A stretch of 64,000 bases of DNA from Strongylocentrotus purpuratus (Eukaryota; Echinodermata; Echinoidea; Camarodonta; Strongylocentrotidae): contig NW_022145528.1 of assembly GCF_000002235.5 (NCBI RefSeq), positions 434,001 to 498,000 on the forward strand. The letters are read 5' to 3'. Within the stretch, counting starts at the first letter, position 1. Each line of letters begins with the position of its first letter. A program made the translations under genes and the position numbers. The notes beneath the pieces are model-generated. The model was not told where the DNA came from. It did no database searches and saw only the letters and a list, made by a program, of their open reading frames with translations. Below are positions 22,601 to 34,565 of this stretch, piece after piece.

Positions 22601-24235
22601 CAGTGGCGTAATGAGCAAAAACGTTTGGGGGGGGCTGACAAAAAAAAAAATCTGAATCACCCCACTCTAACATGCAGGCCCCGCTGAATTACGTTTCTCA
22701 AAGTGGGGTCTAGGGGCAAAGCCCCGGTGGGGTTCAAGGGGCAAAGCCCCTGAAGCTCATGGGGTATGGGCATCAGTGGCGGATCCAGGAATTTCTTACC
22801 GGGGGGAGGGGGGGCACAAAATGGCATGGGGTGAAATATATGTAAAACGATGAAGTAACAGAACGAGGCTTTAACGGCGAGGGAGCGGAGCGACCAAGCA
22901 GGGGGTGGGTCTGGGAGGGGGTCCTGGCCTCCTCCCAGAGTAAGAAGCATTTGCAATTTTAGAACCAAATTAGACGCATTTTCAGGCACTTCCTGGAGTA
23001 ATATGACGTAAAATTGCTTTCTCCTACCCCTTCCAAGAGTAGGGATCTTTTGCAATTTGAGAACCACATTTGGCGCATTAATGTCCACCGGCACTTCATG
23101 GAGAAAAAAGAGGCCCTCTGATTAGTTAGAAGTTAGAGAAAAGTGATCTGTCACGTCGTGAGAAGTTGTATAAATGATGCTTTGATGCCGCACAATGCAC
23201 AAATACGGTGGTCGGTACTTCACCAGTAGTACTTGCAAAAATTATCTCGAGTGTATAAACTGTGTCGTTATCAGGGGCGTTGCTAGATTTTTTTCAGTGG
23301 GGGAGGGGGGGGGGAGGGTGTAGAGGCCGCCGATTACCGACAAAACGAGCCACCAATATTATTACCGACAAATATAAAAATGTCAATGTCCAAATGTCTA
23401 CAAATTTTACCCTTTAAACCCGGGGCCAGGAACTAAGTTATTTTTCAGTTTTCCCCTCCTGCGCGAAGCGCGGAAGCTTTTACACTTCATTAAATTATTA
23501 GAGAAAGAAGACGATCCGTTGTACTGTTCTCAACTCTTAAAGCTTGTTTCGCCCCTCCCGCGCAAAGCGCGGAAGCTATGACGTTAAATTTAATTATTAG
23601 AGAAAGAAGACAATTCATTGTACCGGTCCCGACTCTTAATCCTTGTCTGAATTCAGTTCCCCCCCCCCCCCCTCCCGTGCTAAGCGCGGAAGCTTAGACG
23701 TTTAATACATTATTACTCTTAATCCTTGTCTGAAATCATTTTTGTGTTTCATTAATTATTAGAGAAAGATTAAGACGATTCGTTATACCGTTCTCTACTC
23801 TTAATCTTGTCTGAATTCAATTCCCCCCACTGCATGGGCCCCTTAAGGGTATATGTGCAGTGTTACATGGTGTAAGTATTGAACGCTCGTTCGCAAATCT
23901 GTGCATGCTCAGCCCGAGTGGTGGGTAGCATGTTATCTCCCGACAGTACCGTGTTTTGCACAGTAGCTTCTGGTAAGGAATTAGTGTTACTGTTGGTGGC
24001 CACTATCAGGCCCTTAGTGACTAATAAACAACATACATGCTCTTCCTGGCTATTTGGGAATGGGTCAGTTTGCAAGAAATAATGGAGAAACTATAGCATT
24101 TTGTTGAAAATCATATGATATCACGAACATTTATACATTACTTGTGAAAATAAGTCATGGTTCAATTTTATTTGAGGGGGGCTGGCGCCCCCCCAAGCCC
24201 CCCCACCAGTACGCCGGAGTTACAGCTCAAATTTT
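22601..24235. mobile_element. Composite of hAT-like G/C-run elements
   Basis: CAGTGGCGTAATGAGCAAAA at 22601 and CAGTGGCGGATCCAGGAATT at 22775 are typical hAT-like starts; GCGCCCCCCCAAGC and CCACCAGTACGCC near 24190-24220 look like a matching end. The CACCCCACTCTAACATGC and GGGGCAAAGCCCC blocks match 14290 and 18870. CAGGGGCGTTGCTAGATTTT at 23272 begins a further element. No transposase frame and no clean duplication. Confidence 0.5.
23450..23830 (+). repeat. ~120-bp tandem repeat with GCGCGAAGCGCGGAAGC
   Basis: Units start CCTCCTGCGCGAAGCGCGG, CTCCCGCGCAAAGCGCGGAA and CTCCCGTGCTAAGCGCGGAA and continue with ATTATTAGAGAAAGAAGACGA and ACTCTTAATCCTTGTCTGAA. A fourth unit is partial. Confidence 0.7.
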
Positions 24236-24719
24236 AGATACGTTTCTGAACAAGCGCCAAGGAGACTGGGGTTATTTTCTTACAAGGAATCTGTTTTTTT
24301 GCATGCCCTGATGCCCGCGCTGGGAACCTGAAACCCGCAGAGTGCCGATGAAAAAAAGACGTTCGCGAAGGCAATTTGTCCGTTTTTACGACTCTAGGAT
24401 ATCCTTGTTTATGCAGACGATCCTCATTCTCTGACCAGCGCCCCTAATCATGTCATAAAATAATGATATTTATTACACTGTATCACAGACATAGTAATAT
24501 TATAAATAACACATAGATCTAGGGCCATGCATGATTGCATCTCAGAGTGAGACTTAACATTGTTAAACGATCCCTTGGATTTATCTATAATCATGATCAT
24601 GATTTGTAGATCTAGCTCTGGTGCTTGCCTAGATCTAACTTTTCATTGAATTGAATCAGCTCAGCTCAGCTCAGCTCAGTTTGCGTCTAGTCGACGAGTA
24701 CGAGTGTGCTATTGCAATG

Positions 24720-25369
24720 GACTCTATCAGTCTTTGTTGACTCAGTTTGATAAATTGAGTGTGCCAGTTCGTAGGCCTACTAATAAAAGTAGGCCTAGAT
24801 CTAGATCAATTACATTACTCAATAGGGCCTAGATATTACAACATGGAAATGAATGTATGGGAATTAAAAACAGTGCATCTCTAAGTCTAACGTTAGACCA
24901 TTGCATACCGGGTAATTTTTCCGCTGTGCAATTACTTTTATCCCTATCTTGTCAAAGATAAAATACAAATAGACTCTAGAGCATAATATGAAGTTAAACC
25001 TACCATTTTCACAGAAATCATCGTAAAAACGTCTCGTCATAATATTTAATCGTCTTCAAATTCATGTCAATCAAGCTAGGGCTGGTTTTGTTTACGAAGC
25101 GCCCAAGCCAGGAGAAAAAAGTTTAAGATAAAGTTCACGATAAAATATACGAAATCGTGAATTTTATCGTGAACTTTATCGCATATTTTTCACGAAGAAA
25201 TTGACGATATCGTGTTATCGTGAACTTTATCGTGAACTTTTCACGAAGAAATTGACGATTTCGTGAATTTCTTCGTGAAAAATATGCGATAAAATTGACG
25301 ATATCGTGAATTTTATCGCATATTTTTCACGATTTAGTCTTTTCGCGATGTCCCTTCAGGGCCACCATA
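24720..25369 (-). mobile_element. Palindrome-rich element (ATCGTGAA repeats), copy 2
   Basis: Inverted copy of 9035-9667: GAAGCGCCCAAGCCAGGAG, AAACGTCTCGTCATAATATT and GTCAATTTCGTCG-type words are shared, and it ends CTTCAGGGCCACCATA. The palindromic block (25130-25340) has the same vocabulary in a different order. It abuts the MITE at 25370 directly. Confidence 0.7.
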
Positions 25370-25895
25370 TATGTCCCATTTGCAGGCCAAAAAAATGAAA
25401 AAGTTAAATTCCAACTGCATTTGAAAGATAATACTAATTTAGAACTTCCCTAAAAAAGGTGGGGCTTGAAAATTTCTTCAAGCGGGAAAATAACAACTAT
25501 TAGTTGTCAAATCGACTTTAGGGCTATAGAGCCCAAAAGTAATAGTCTTGATTTTCAGACAATTGTATCGAATGGTCATACGTTTTGTGCTGCGCAAAGA
25601 TTCAATCAGTTTAATCTTGGCCATCACAAGAAGTGGGTTATTGATGTAGACAAATGCTCATGTACCCTTTACAACTCTTTTCATGTATGTTATTACCAAA
25701 GAAGAAAAAAAGCCAGTCAGTCACTCAATAGTGTCTGACAGTGAAGTCTAGCAAGTAAACGGGTTTCCTTGCATAATTTGAATATGAGGACACTGCTAAC
25801 GTTTAAATTTCACAGATAGGTCATACATGACATATTCATAATTCCTGCAAAGTTCTACAGAATTTGAGGTTGGCTGCAAAAGGGACATAGTACCT
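25370..25895. mobile_element. TTAA MITE, AGGTACTATGTCCC family, copy 2 (left end replaced)
   Basis: The right end GGGACATAGTACCT is followed by TTAA (25896-25899). The left end starts at TATGTCCCATTTGC; the expected TTAAAGGTAC is missing and the ATCGTGAA element adjoins. The body is collinear with 34566-35093. A 90-codon open frame (25466-25738) corresponds to one in the third copy. Confidence 0.8.
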
Positions 25896-26055
25896 TTAAA
25901 ATAAACATTAGTAAGATGACTTTAATGTATATATGGAAGTGATTACTCCTTTTGAATGAGAAAGGCATGATTATTAAACGAGCGTTTCATCGATTTATTT
26001 GCCTTCTAATTAGTCTTTATCTACCTGATATGTGTCCCTTCCCCATGTTTTTTTC

Positions 26056-26330
26056 TGATCTCTCTGTCAATTATTAAGAGCTCCCGCTACCAAACCATCG
26101 CTCATGTCTAAACAACTTTGCAAACAATTAATTTTGTACAACCTTGACTAAATTGTGTGCCAGCTAATTAATTATCTACCATGATATGCCCCTTTCACAT
26201 TTGATTGATAACTCAAACGATTGTGTCAATTATCAAGAGCTCAGCTAGCAAACCATCCCTCATTTCTAAATTATTCTACAAGCAATTAATTATCTACAAT
26301 TAGAAGCCGCTTTCACAGTTGATTGAGAAG
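26056..26330 (+). repeat. ~160-bp repeated unit, copies 2 and 3 in tandem
   Basis: Two consecutive units: the first holds GCAAACAATTAATTTTGTAC and AATTAATTATCTACCATGAT; the second holds GTCAATTATCAAGAGCTC, CATTTCTAAATTATTCTAC and CAATTAATTATCTACAATTA. Both end with a TTTCACA-TTGATTGA block. Confidence 0.6.
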
Positions 26331-26339
26331 ATGCTGATT

Positions 26340-27540
26340 ATAGTTAGGAATTTAGGATAATAACCATACCGGTATGTGTTATCACTGAAAAATAAGTCTT
26401 TTTTTTTAAAACCAACAATGAAAAGCATGCTACATTTTTTCTAGTAAATTCATCATTAACATTTTTTAAAAGTTTAATTGACAGAAGCTCTTGAAACATC
26501 GTTAACATTCTAATGTTTCATTCAATTTTTGGAAGTAGTGGATTATATTATAGGAAAACGTGATACACAAATTTATACACATAATAAATAACAATTATGT
26601 TCTGATGAAAGTCACATGAGGGGGCATCGCATGTGAATCATTGTAAAAGTATGAAATAATTTTTCATTTCATTTCATTTTTTTTCATATTTCTCATGTTA
26701 CATATACATTTCAAAATAAAGTACAAGTTGTTTTTTTGTGTGATAAAATAAAAATCAATATTACATAATAAATAACACAAAGATAAGTGGTCAATATAGA
26801 GTACTGATTTAACTGAGAGAAATATGATGGGACCTACATTACATAAAAGCAAGCTTGTAAAGCTGTTGGGCCCAGTGAAATAGTTTGTGGTAATGAATGG
26901 AGGACGGATATAAATAGTTACCAATCCAAATTAATCAAAAATAAAAAGGGAAATAATAAAGAAACATGAATGCCTTCTGGTTGATGGCAGACAGTATGAA
27001 CTACATGGAGTATTTACAGGTAAACTGTTTGCACTTGCAGGATAAAGTTGTCAAGCATGCAACATTTTGTGGTCTGTGATGCATGGGGGAGTCTCCCTCG
27101 ATTATGAAAGAACCCGGAAACAGGAAAAGAAAATGGGTCAATTGACGAGAACATATTAAGTTCTAAAGGTGCTAAAGAGGATTACATCAAGGCCTATTCA
27201 TTTAGATTTGTTTAGTTATTATGCAATCTCAATAGGATTCAGTTCAATTGAAGCTGTGATCAATCTTAGGGTTGAAAGTAGCAGTGCATTGATGCGATTA
27301 GTTCTAATGATGCAATATCCTTGAGTTTATTCTTTTTTAGGCAATAAAATCAAAATAGAAAATTGACTGTGCCATACATGTACATCTACATGTACATGAA
27401 ATTTTCTTTTAAAGATTTGGATTATTGATATTTGAAATGCATTGCTTCAATGCTTGCATTTCACTAGGGAATGTTAATGGAAGTTTTTTGGGGAAATAGC
27501 CTCAGGTCCTCTGTCTCTCTCTCCCTTTTTTTTTTAAATT
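26340..27540. other. No gene recognised
   Basis: AT-rich, with ATTTCATTTCATTT microsatellite-like words at 26660-26690 and ACATGTACA words at 27375. No exon-like structure and no repeat with a partner in the window. Confidence 0.5.
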
Positions 27541-27544
27541 GCTC

Positions 27545-27880
27545 AATATGCCTGTCTCCATCTGCTCGAGATTGCCAAATAGCCCGCTATTTCTGATTTG
27601 GGAAATAATCCCGAAGTTACAAATCAGCTGAGATTTGACCTCGACCTTGAGAAATTAGCTCGAGATATTTTGCTCAGTGTTCGCGTATAGTGCGAGTCTT
27701 CGGGCTATTGAAGACGCAACGGACAAATAGCGGATATTTTCCAAATATTTTGAAAACTATCCCAAGATGATTATCCTAACTAAATATCCCGCTAATTGCA
27801 ACTTCAGGTTGATGAAGACGCAAACTAACTGGATAGTTGAAATAGCAGGATTTTTGGCAATCTCGAGCTGATGAGGATAT
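27545..27880. mobile_element. TA-flanked MITE, GGCCTGTCTTCATCAGC family, copy 2
   Basis: GCCTGTCTCCATCTGCTCGA at the left and ATCTCGAGCTGATGAGGAT at the right; internal CCCGCTATTT and GAAGACGCAA words as in the copy at 3490. The right terminus is degraded. Confidence 0.65.
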
Positions 27881-28144
27881 CTCTACAGGTCTACAGATAT
27901 TTATTAGTGGGTTTGTAGTTCAAGGAGCTACATGTAATCTCAATAATCCCAATGTATATCAGGTAACCTTCATGAGTGATTCACTCTGTAAGTGACATCA
28001 CTGCATCACTTCCAAACCTGAGCTTCCCCCTCTAAAGTGTCAAGTTATAATCCCCTTACACCTATACCCCATGAATCATGGAAAGCCCCCATCCATTCTG
28101 AATCCAACCATAGAACATTTATGAATGAACCTCCTAGTCTTCAA

Positions 28145-28490
28145 GCTCATACTCTCATTTGATGCCTCAACACCCTGCGATAAAGCCTTGAGCTTAGCCT
28201 AACTGTATTTGTCTGTGTCCATGTCGGGAGCAGATATAGTACAGGGCCTGTGGAGTGCAGTAGCCCATAAAGTCTTTGTAGTCTTGCAGTTCAGGCACTT
28301 TACACCATCCTGACTCTAATTTGATGCATCAACACGATGCGATAAAGCCTTGAGCTTAGCCAAATTGTGTTCGTCTGTGTCTATGTCAGGAGCAGATATA
28401 GTACAGGGCCTGTGGAGTGCAGTAGACCATGAAGCCTTGGTAGTCTTGCTGTTCAGTCACTCCTTTACACCGTCCTGACTAGGGTAGTGA
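28145..28490 (+). repeat. Two ~165-bp tandem units
   Basis: Both units carry TTTGATGC-TCAACAC, GCGATAAAGCCTTGAGCTTA, GGAGCAGATATAGTACAGGG and CCTGTGGAGTGCAGTAG. They start near 28148 and 28311. Divergence is modest, so the duplication is fairly recent. Confidence 0.8.
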
Positions 28491-29065
28491 AAAATATACG
28501 GGAGCTCAGGGCGAATTTGCCCCCGAAAATCAGAAAAGAGCCCCCATAAATTTGCATAGAGTTCAATGCAAAACAAATTTTAGAGTGTTATGTTTATGCA
28601 GGCAAGCTTGAAAAGTAGCCTCCGAAAAATAAATATTAATTTTTCCCCTGGACTAGGGTCTGTGCCTGCAAACTAATACCAAAAAAAACCCCTATGAGCC
28701 ACATCATCAATGTGGGTAGGCATCCGTGATCCGCATTGTGACAAAGGCGAGAAAACCAAATGCGGCGTGATGCAATCGGAGTCTCGAAACTTGACAAGAA
28801 GCGTAATGATAGTTTACCACCGAGTTAAGATTCGAGTGGGTGAGTAATCTCCCGGCCGTCATCGGGATCTCGCTGCCGTGATCGCGTCGCCACCCCCGTC
28901 AAGTGGCGAGCCAATCTATAACCTCTATCCAGGTGACGATGTTTATGGAAATGGAATCGGATAGGAGGATTGTCGCATCTTGGCAGGCAGGAGGTGCATC
29001 CTGATTAGTCCAAACAAGCCAAGTCAAAACTTGAGATGTAATAGTATACAAATACATGTAATACA

Positions 29066-29335
29066 CAGCAGTGAGGGCATTTGTAAGAATTACACACACA
29101 AGGTACCTTTGGAACAGCCTAACACGCCCGAGGCAGTAGCCGAGGGTGTTTGGAATGTTTTGAAGGTAACGAGTGTGGGTAATTTTACTAATGCCCGAAC
29201 AAAATGATAGGTATTATTTGTTTTATAAGATTATATAGATTATCCAAATTTTGCGTTAGGCAAAATAAATGCCTGGTCACGTGTACGCTTTCAACCAATC
29301 ATTTGATTAGGATCCATGTCATCATCTTATAAAGC
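29066..29335. mobile_element. Foldback element, GGGCATTTGTAAGAATTAC family, copy 1
   Basis: GGGCATTTGTAAGAATTACA and GGTAATTTTACTAATGCCCG are inverted, with a GGTACCTTTGGAACAG core. The 3' body GCAAAATAAATGCCTGGTCA then CGTGTACGCTTTCAACCAAT is shared with 59300-59610. Confidence 0.65.
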
Positions 29336-29998
29336 AATTTAGTGCTTTTGGAGATAAAAGTTTTTAAGTTTTTGAGTTTTCAAACACCATTACCGGTAGC
29401 CAGAGTCAAGCAATGCCCTCTTGCTCCTGGATTTTAGCCCAACCTTCAAAGCATGTCATAGTCCAAATGTGCATGCTAATGAATTACCCTGCTAATTGGC
29501 TAAATATCAGGTTATCTTGTAAACTAGCCGTTTCTGCTTGGGACGACAGCTCTAGGTAATATCCCCAGAATAAAGGGTTATTTGTGCAATGTGTCCTGTA
29601 TATAATATGACGCTTTTAAATCCATTTCTTCAATCAAAAAGTTGAATAAATTCTTGAGAAACAAAAGGTACTGTACAGGACACATTACAATGAATCGCCC
29701 ATTTGCAACTTCAATTCAAATTACCATGATTTAGTTGTGACCAGTCCAATTTCATGTATCAGACTTGACAGGTTAATTTGAAAACTTAGGCTAGTGGAGA
29801 CAGTGCGTAGGGTTTTTGTGGTAGAGAGGAATGGGATGGGATGAATGAGATGGGATGCTGAGAAGTGACACTAAAGGAGGTGAGGAAATATGGACTGTTT
29901 GTATTCATTATGCTCATGCCCTCATCGATAGATGGAAGGGGGATGTGTATAGTGTAGATTTGTTTTATCGTCACTTCTTAAGGAAATACAGTGTAAAG

Positions 29999-30235
29999 AC
30001 ATGGCTCAGTGGTAGAGCAGGGGTCTCGTTACTGGGAGGTACCTGGTTCAAAACCAAGTCGATGCGCTAGTGTCCTTGGTAAGTGGTCACGCATTTATTC
30101 TCATTACCAGGTCCTTTGGTAAGTGGTAAGGCATTAATTCTCATTACCAGGTCCTTTGAAGAGGACTTAAAGCCATCGGTCTCTTGGTTGCTTGCTTTAA
30201 ACACAAGCACAAACCATGGATGCATAAACATACTC
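29999..30235 (+). mobile_element. tRNA-derived SINE, copy 2, with internal duplication
   Basis: The head ATGGCTCAGTGGTAGAGCAG and B box GGTTCAAAACC resemble a tRNA. The body is shared with the copy at 8078, but the block CTCATTACCAGGTCCTTTG occurs twice (about 30098 and 30140). Confidence 0.75.
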
Positions 30236-30364
30236 TCTTAGTAGTCGGGTAACAAACAAACACTGTACGGTAGGTTGTGATAACCCACTGAGAAGAGATC
30301 GTCTTGTATTCCACTATAAAATCAACGTAGAAAAAATACACAATGTACATATGGAAATTTACCT

Positions 30365-31290
30365 CGGTGCAATTATTGCTGGAGACTGTGTCGTACGTGC
30401 AGAACCTGTGAAGTACATGTAACTTGGTTTTGTGATATTGGCCTGTTCATAATACTTCCATCCTTCCTTGTATATTGCATGTTCTGCCTTTCAGTTCTCA
30501 CAGAGGAGCCATGAGAGTAGATAGAATACTCAGGACTTTAGGGTTAGGGTTAGGTACATGTATAGTGGTTGTCCACGGTTGCAATTTACATGTAGATTGT
30601 TTCATGTAGGAACATGAAGCATTGTATTCAGAGCAACTGCTGCCAGAGAATGTGTGATACATGTAGGAGTAAGTGTTATAGACCATTGGGTGAACCTGAT
30701 ATGGGATATTGGCCTCTCGATGAAACTGACACTTGATCTATCCCTCCTTGTCTGTCTAGTGTCTACACTGTATAACTTGTCCATCTGTTCTCATGAAAGA
30801 ACCAGAGTAAATAATTTTAGGGTTAGGTTTAGGTCCAAGATGAAAAATATATACAGTGCGTTCCAGAAAAAACGAAACCAAGAATTATCAATGTTTTATC
30901 ATAACTTAATCACAATTAAAATAAATAAATGACACATATTTGTTAAGCTTAGATCATCCTCCTTTATTTGATGCAACTCATATGATGCACATTTCATGCA
31001 TGAGTGATTAAAAACAAATTGAAGAGAGGGTACCAAAAAGTCATTTGGCCGGCGGTATCTGAATATATAATGGATCTTGTATCTGTAGTGTGCATGTAGT
31101 CTCTAGAGCAATTGGTGCCAGAGTAAGAGTAAAGTAGAACCTCTGAGTGAACCTGATATGGGGTATTGGCCTCTTGATGACACTCCTTCCATCGATCCCT
31201 CCTTGTCTTTCTGCAGTGTATGCTCTGTCCATCTGTTCTCATGAAGGAACCATTAGAATAGCTGGAATTCTTTTTCACAGATCTATCGCC
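30365..31290 (+). repeat. Three diverged tandem units
   Basis: Shared order in each unit: CAATT/CAACTGCTG-CCAGAG, GTGAACCTGATATGGG, TATTGGCCTC, ATCC-TCCTTGTCT, TCTGTCCATCTGTTCTCATG, AGGAACC. Units lie near 30372-30520, 30622-30810 and 31107-31260. The first is most diverged. Confidence 0.55.
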
Positions 31291-31664
31291 AACCAGGACC
31301 ATGAGTCCATATGGAATAGCTAGCCATTCAATTTTGCAAGGAAATCGTTGCAGGTCAGATATATGGTGGACCATAGTGAGGAATAAATCCCCCTAAAATT
31401 CTGAGTGCTGCACCACTTCTTGTTTTCTACAGTATGTAGGCTGTACTGCAGATACTCTACCAACCCGACTCCAAAGAGTCCAAACCAGCTTCATTTTGAC
31501 AAAATCTTGGTTATTCATGGTGATGTAGATAGTTTGGCATGGTACGTTGATAGTCTGAGGTTAGTTTTTCAGTTTTTCCTGAGGTATTGGTTTGAATTGG
31601 AAAATTGTACACGAAAGAAACCATCTTCTACAGTGGTGCTTATTGCTGCTCGTGGAAATTCATT

Positions 31665-32020
31665 CCAATCCATCCAATCCAAAAGATATTTGATATAGCG
31701 CCTTTTCCTTGCAGTTACAAAGCGCTCCACACAAGCTCCACAATGTTTGGCCCACTTAAAAACAAAAGTTAGACACTTCTCAGAGATCAGTAAAAGTATA
31801 TGTAGGCTGGTAATAAAGTAATTTCTAGCAGAATAGATGTGACTTGAGTAGTTTCTTGAACTGGTCAAAAGATGAGGCCGTCTGCACAGCAGTAGGTAGC
31901 TGGTTCCACAGTTTTGTAAAAGTTTTGGTGCAATCGTGAATTATATGTAACTTAGAAATACCGGGAGTAGAATTGTACATGATACTTTTCTTTGCAATTA
32001 TACATACATATGTGCCCAAT
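31665..32020 (-). mobile_element. LINE 3' fragment with C-terminal reverse-transcriptase tail
   Basis: The minus strand reads KLHIIHDCTKTFTKLWNQLP then TAVQTASSFDQFKKLLKSHL. The LWNqLP...FKk.LK pattern is characteristic of the C-terminus of CR1/L2-like non-LTR elements. Downstream on the minus strand the sequence ends in ATCCAATCC-like short repeats (31664-31682), as such elements do. The 5' part is absent. Confidence 0.65.
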
Positions 32021-32039
32021 GTAGTTTGTTGAATAGATT

Positions 32040-33940
32040 GTTTTCTGGGGGAAAAAAAAGATTGTACATGATAAAATCAACATCAAGTCATCCTTGTGTG
32101 GACCCCGTGTGGACTTCACATTGTCACACATTCAACTTAAATCAATAGTTTATCATGCTAGTTTCTGACACTTCAAATAATGCTTGCTTCGAGTATGACG
32201 TACATGAACAATGCTAGATGCATGCTGGTATATCTACCTCAACAGGTAACTTGCATCACAATACAAACATCTAATTGTAAATTTTCCCACACTGAAGTCT
32301 GAAGATTGGGTGGAAAAAAATGGTAACTGGGTCATTGAAGGTGAATAGCATTTACAGATGTATTTAGAATACATGTCAAGTGAGAGACGTGACCTTTGAC
32401 CTCAAAGTTCAAGTACAACTCTGCTGGAGTTGGTAGGCTGAACAAGCTGCAAAATTACTTCAAGGTTTTATTTTAGTCAAATTCATACTGTCGGTAATCT
32501 TTGAAAAGTTGAAATTTTAATGTATCTGGAAAATATCTGACTAGTGAACTAGTGAAATAGAGTATAATTATGTAGAAATATAGGCCTAGATTGGTGTAAG
32601 CCTGTAAAGAAAGGCATTGTACATAGGGCCTAGATACATGTAGCTCTGAAAATATCCTGAAAGATCTGTGCACACAAAATAAAATGCAACAAAATCCAGT
32701 CCTGAGAATACTTGCATGTTTTATTTTAATCTGAAAAGAACTTGTGTGGTTTCATGTACATGTCTGCATTTGTATGTATTCAAAGATGCTTTTTGCTAGG
32801 TCTTCATCAATAGATATATTGTAATGATTATATTTTATTGTGTGGTCTTTTATTATTAGGCGCACCCAACACGAGCATGTGCTTTCTGGTAATCCTCGCC
32901 TTCTTTCTCACATGCCAATGTAAATCCCTGAAAACGAAATAGATATACTTCTGAATAAAAAAATTCAAAAGGGGGGGGGGGGGGGGAGGGTGGAATACCC
33001 TACATACCTGGGGTACATTCATGTAAGGAATTAATGCCCTCATTGTAATGCCTACAATTGATCAAGGTTAGGGGTTTCCCCTTTTTACAGAGCTTAGGGA
33101 TTGATTTTGTTTGCTTTCTGCAATCAATAAAAGAAGCCATGCCAATAGTTTCCTTATATGGTCTTTGACTATTAAAAGGGTGTTTTCTCTCACAGTCTCT
33201 GCATTGTGCTAGTCTGGCATTCAGACTGAGTGAGTAAGTTTCCTCTGATCGAAAATGAAAATGTCTTTACGACTACCGGTACCATTAATCCTCTGGCTTT
33301 TTAAGAACTTTTACTACAGGCATTAATAGGTGGAATAGTCTACTTCTTGCTGTGCAGTTTATTGTACTTTTGTGTTCTGGCTTTGATGAAAAAAAGGAAT
33401 TGGAACAGAACTTGATGAATAATTCTGTCTGATTGTTCAAGACTACGATTGAATGAATAGATCTGCTAAACAGATTTTAATGATCTGTGAGTAGCCGATG
33501 AGTAATGAGCGAAATATGAAAAAATAGGTCCCTTCGAGTGAAGAAGAATAAAACATGTACAGGTGTGTTATTACTATTGAAAGCAAGAGATTTGCTGTAT
33601 TTATTTTTAAAGTTTGCCTTTGTCAAGACGATTATCAGAGCATTGGGGGGGGGGCACTTGGATTATGGATTCTTTGTGGACCTTTTAAAGGCAAATTGGT
33701 CAACTTTAGATATCTCTAGCTCTTGTTTTCCTCTCCGATTTGAGGAGGAAGAAGAATTGTTTAATAATAGCTCACTTTGAACATCCTTGACACATCACAA
33801 AGTTTGTACATGATATGCAGTAATATGCAAATATTTTTAAAGAGATATTGAATGTAGATCAGCCTGTAAGCTAAGGAAATGTCTTCCAATCAACCTTCTA
33901 AATTACAAGTCGTGTTTGCACATTGCAGAGTGTGTTACAT
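32040..33940. other. No gene recognised
   Basis: AT-rich unique-looking DNA with a G run at 32970-32990 and ACATGTACATGT words near 32755. No exon-like structure supported. Confidence 0.5.
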
Positions 33941-33943
33941 AAA

Positions 33944-34110
33944 GGCCTGTCTTCATCAGCTCGAGTTGGCCAAATAACCCGCTATTTTCAGACTCTGGAT
34001 ATTATCTCGAAACTCGAAATTGCCTCCTCACCAGACTTATACGCTCATGACAAACTAGCTCGGACGGGCACAAATTAGCCCGCTATTTGGGAAATAGCGG
34101 GATATTTTGG
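33944..34110. mobile_element. TA-flanked MITE, GGCCTGTCTTCATCAGC family, 3'-truncated copy
   Basis: Good left end GGCCTGTCTTCATCAGCTCG and internal AAATAACCCGCTATTT and GCTCGGACGGGC. The similarity stops after AGCGGGATATTTTGG; the right terminus is absent. Confidence 0.6.
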
Positions 34111-34565
34111 ATACAACCAGGAGCACACTATCCAAAGGGAGTTTGGGGAGTTTTCCTCATGGGCCACTCAGTATTTTGGCTTGAGGGTTGGTCCATTTGT
34201 GGTCCGAGGGCCGGTTGATCAAGATCATATATTGTGAGAAGGCAGGTCACATCAATACCCCCTACCACATTTCAGTCCTAGTCCGCCCCTGAAAAGGGTA
34301 CATAATGATGACATGGACCCCCTAGAGCAAAAATGTACCTATTATTGGTGATAAAAACCTTGTTATTGGCCTTTATGACTGTTTTGTATGAACATGTACG
34401 TGTATGAAGGTTAGGTTAAAGTCCATGTTTGTTCTGAAGTTCTACCCCCAGCCTTGTTGTGTTTGTATTACATGTAAATGTAGCATAGCAATATGGAACT
34501 CTGAACATTCAGAGCAGATTGTTATTATAATTCTTTAAAAAAGATTGGTGATTGTTACCCTTTAA

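Noticed and set aside
30535-30560. Telomere-like TTAGGGTTAGGGTTAGG
   Set aside because: Only about three units, embedded in a diverged tandem repeat and far from a sequence end; chance or drift is enough.
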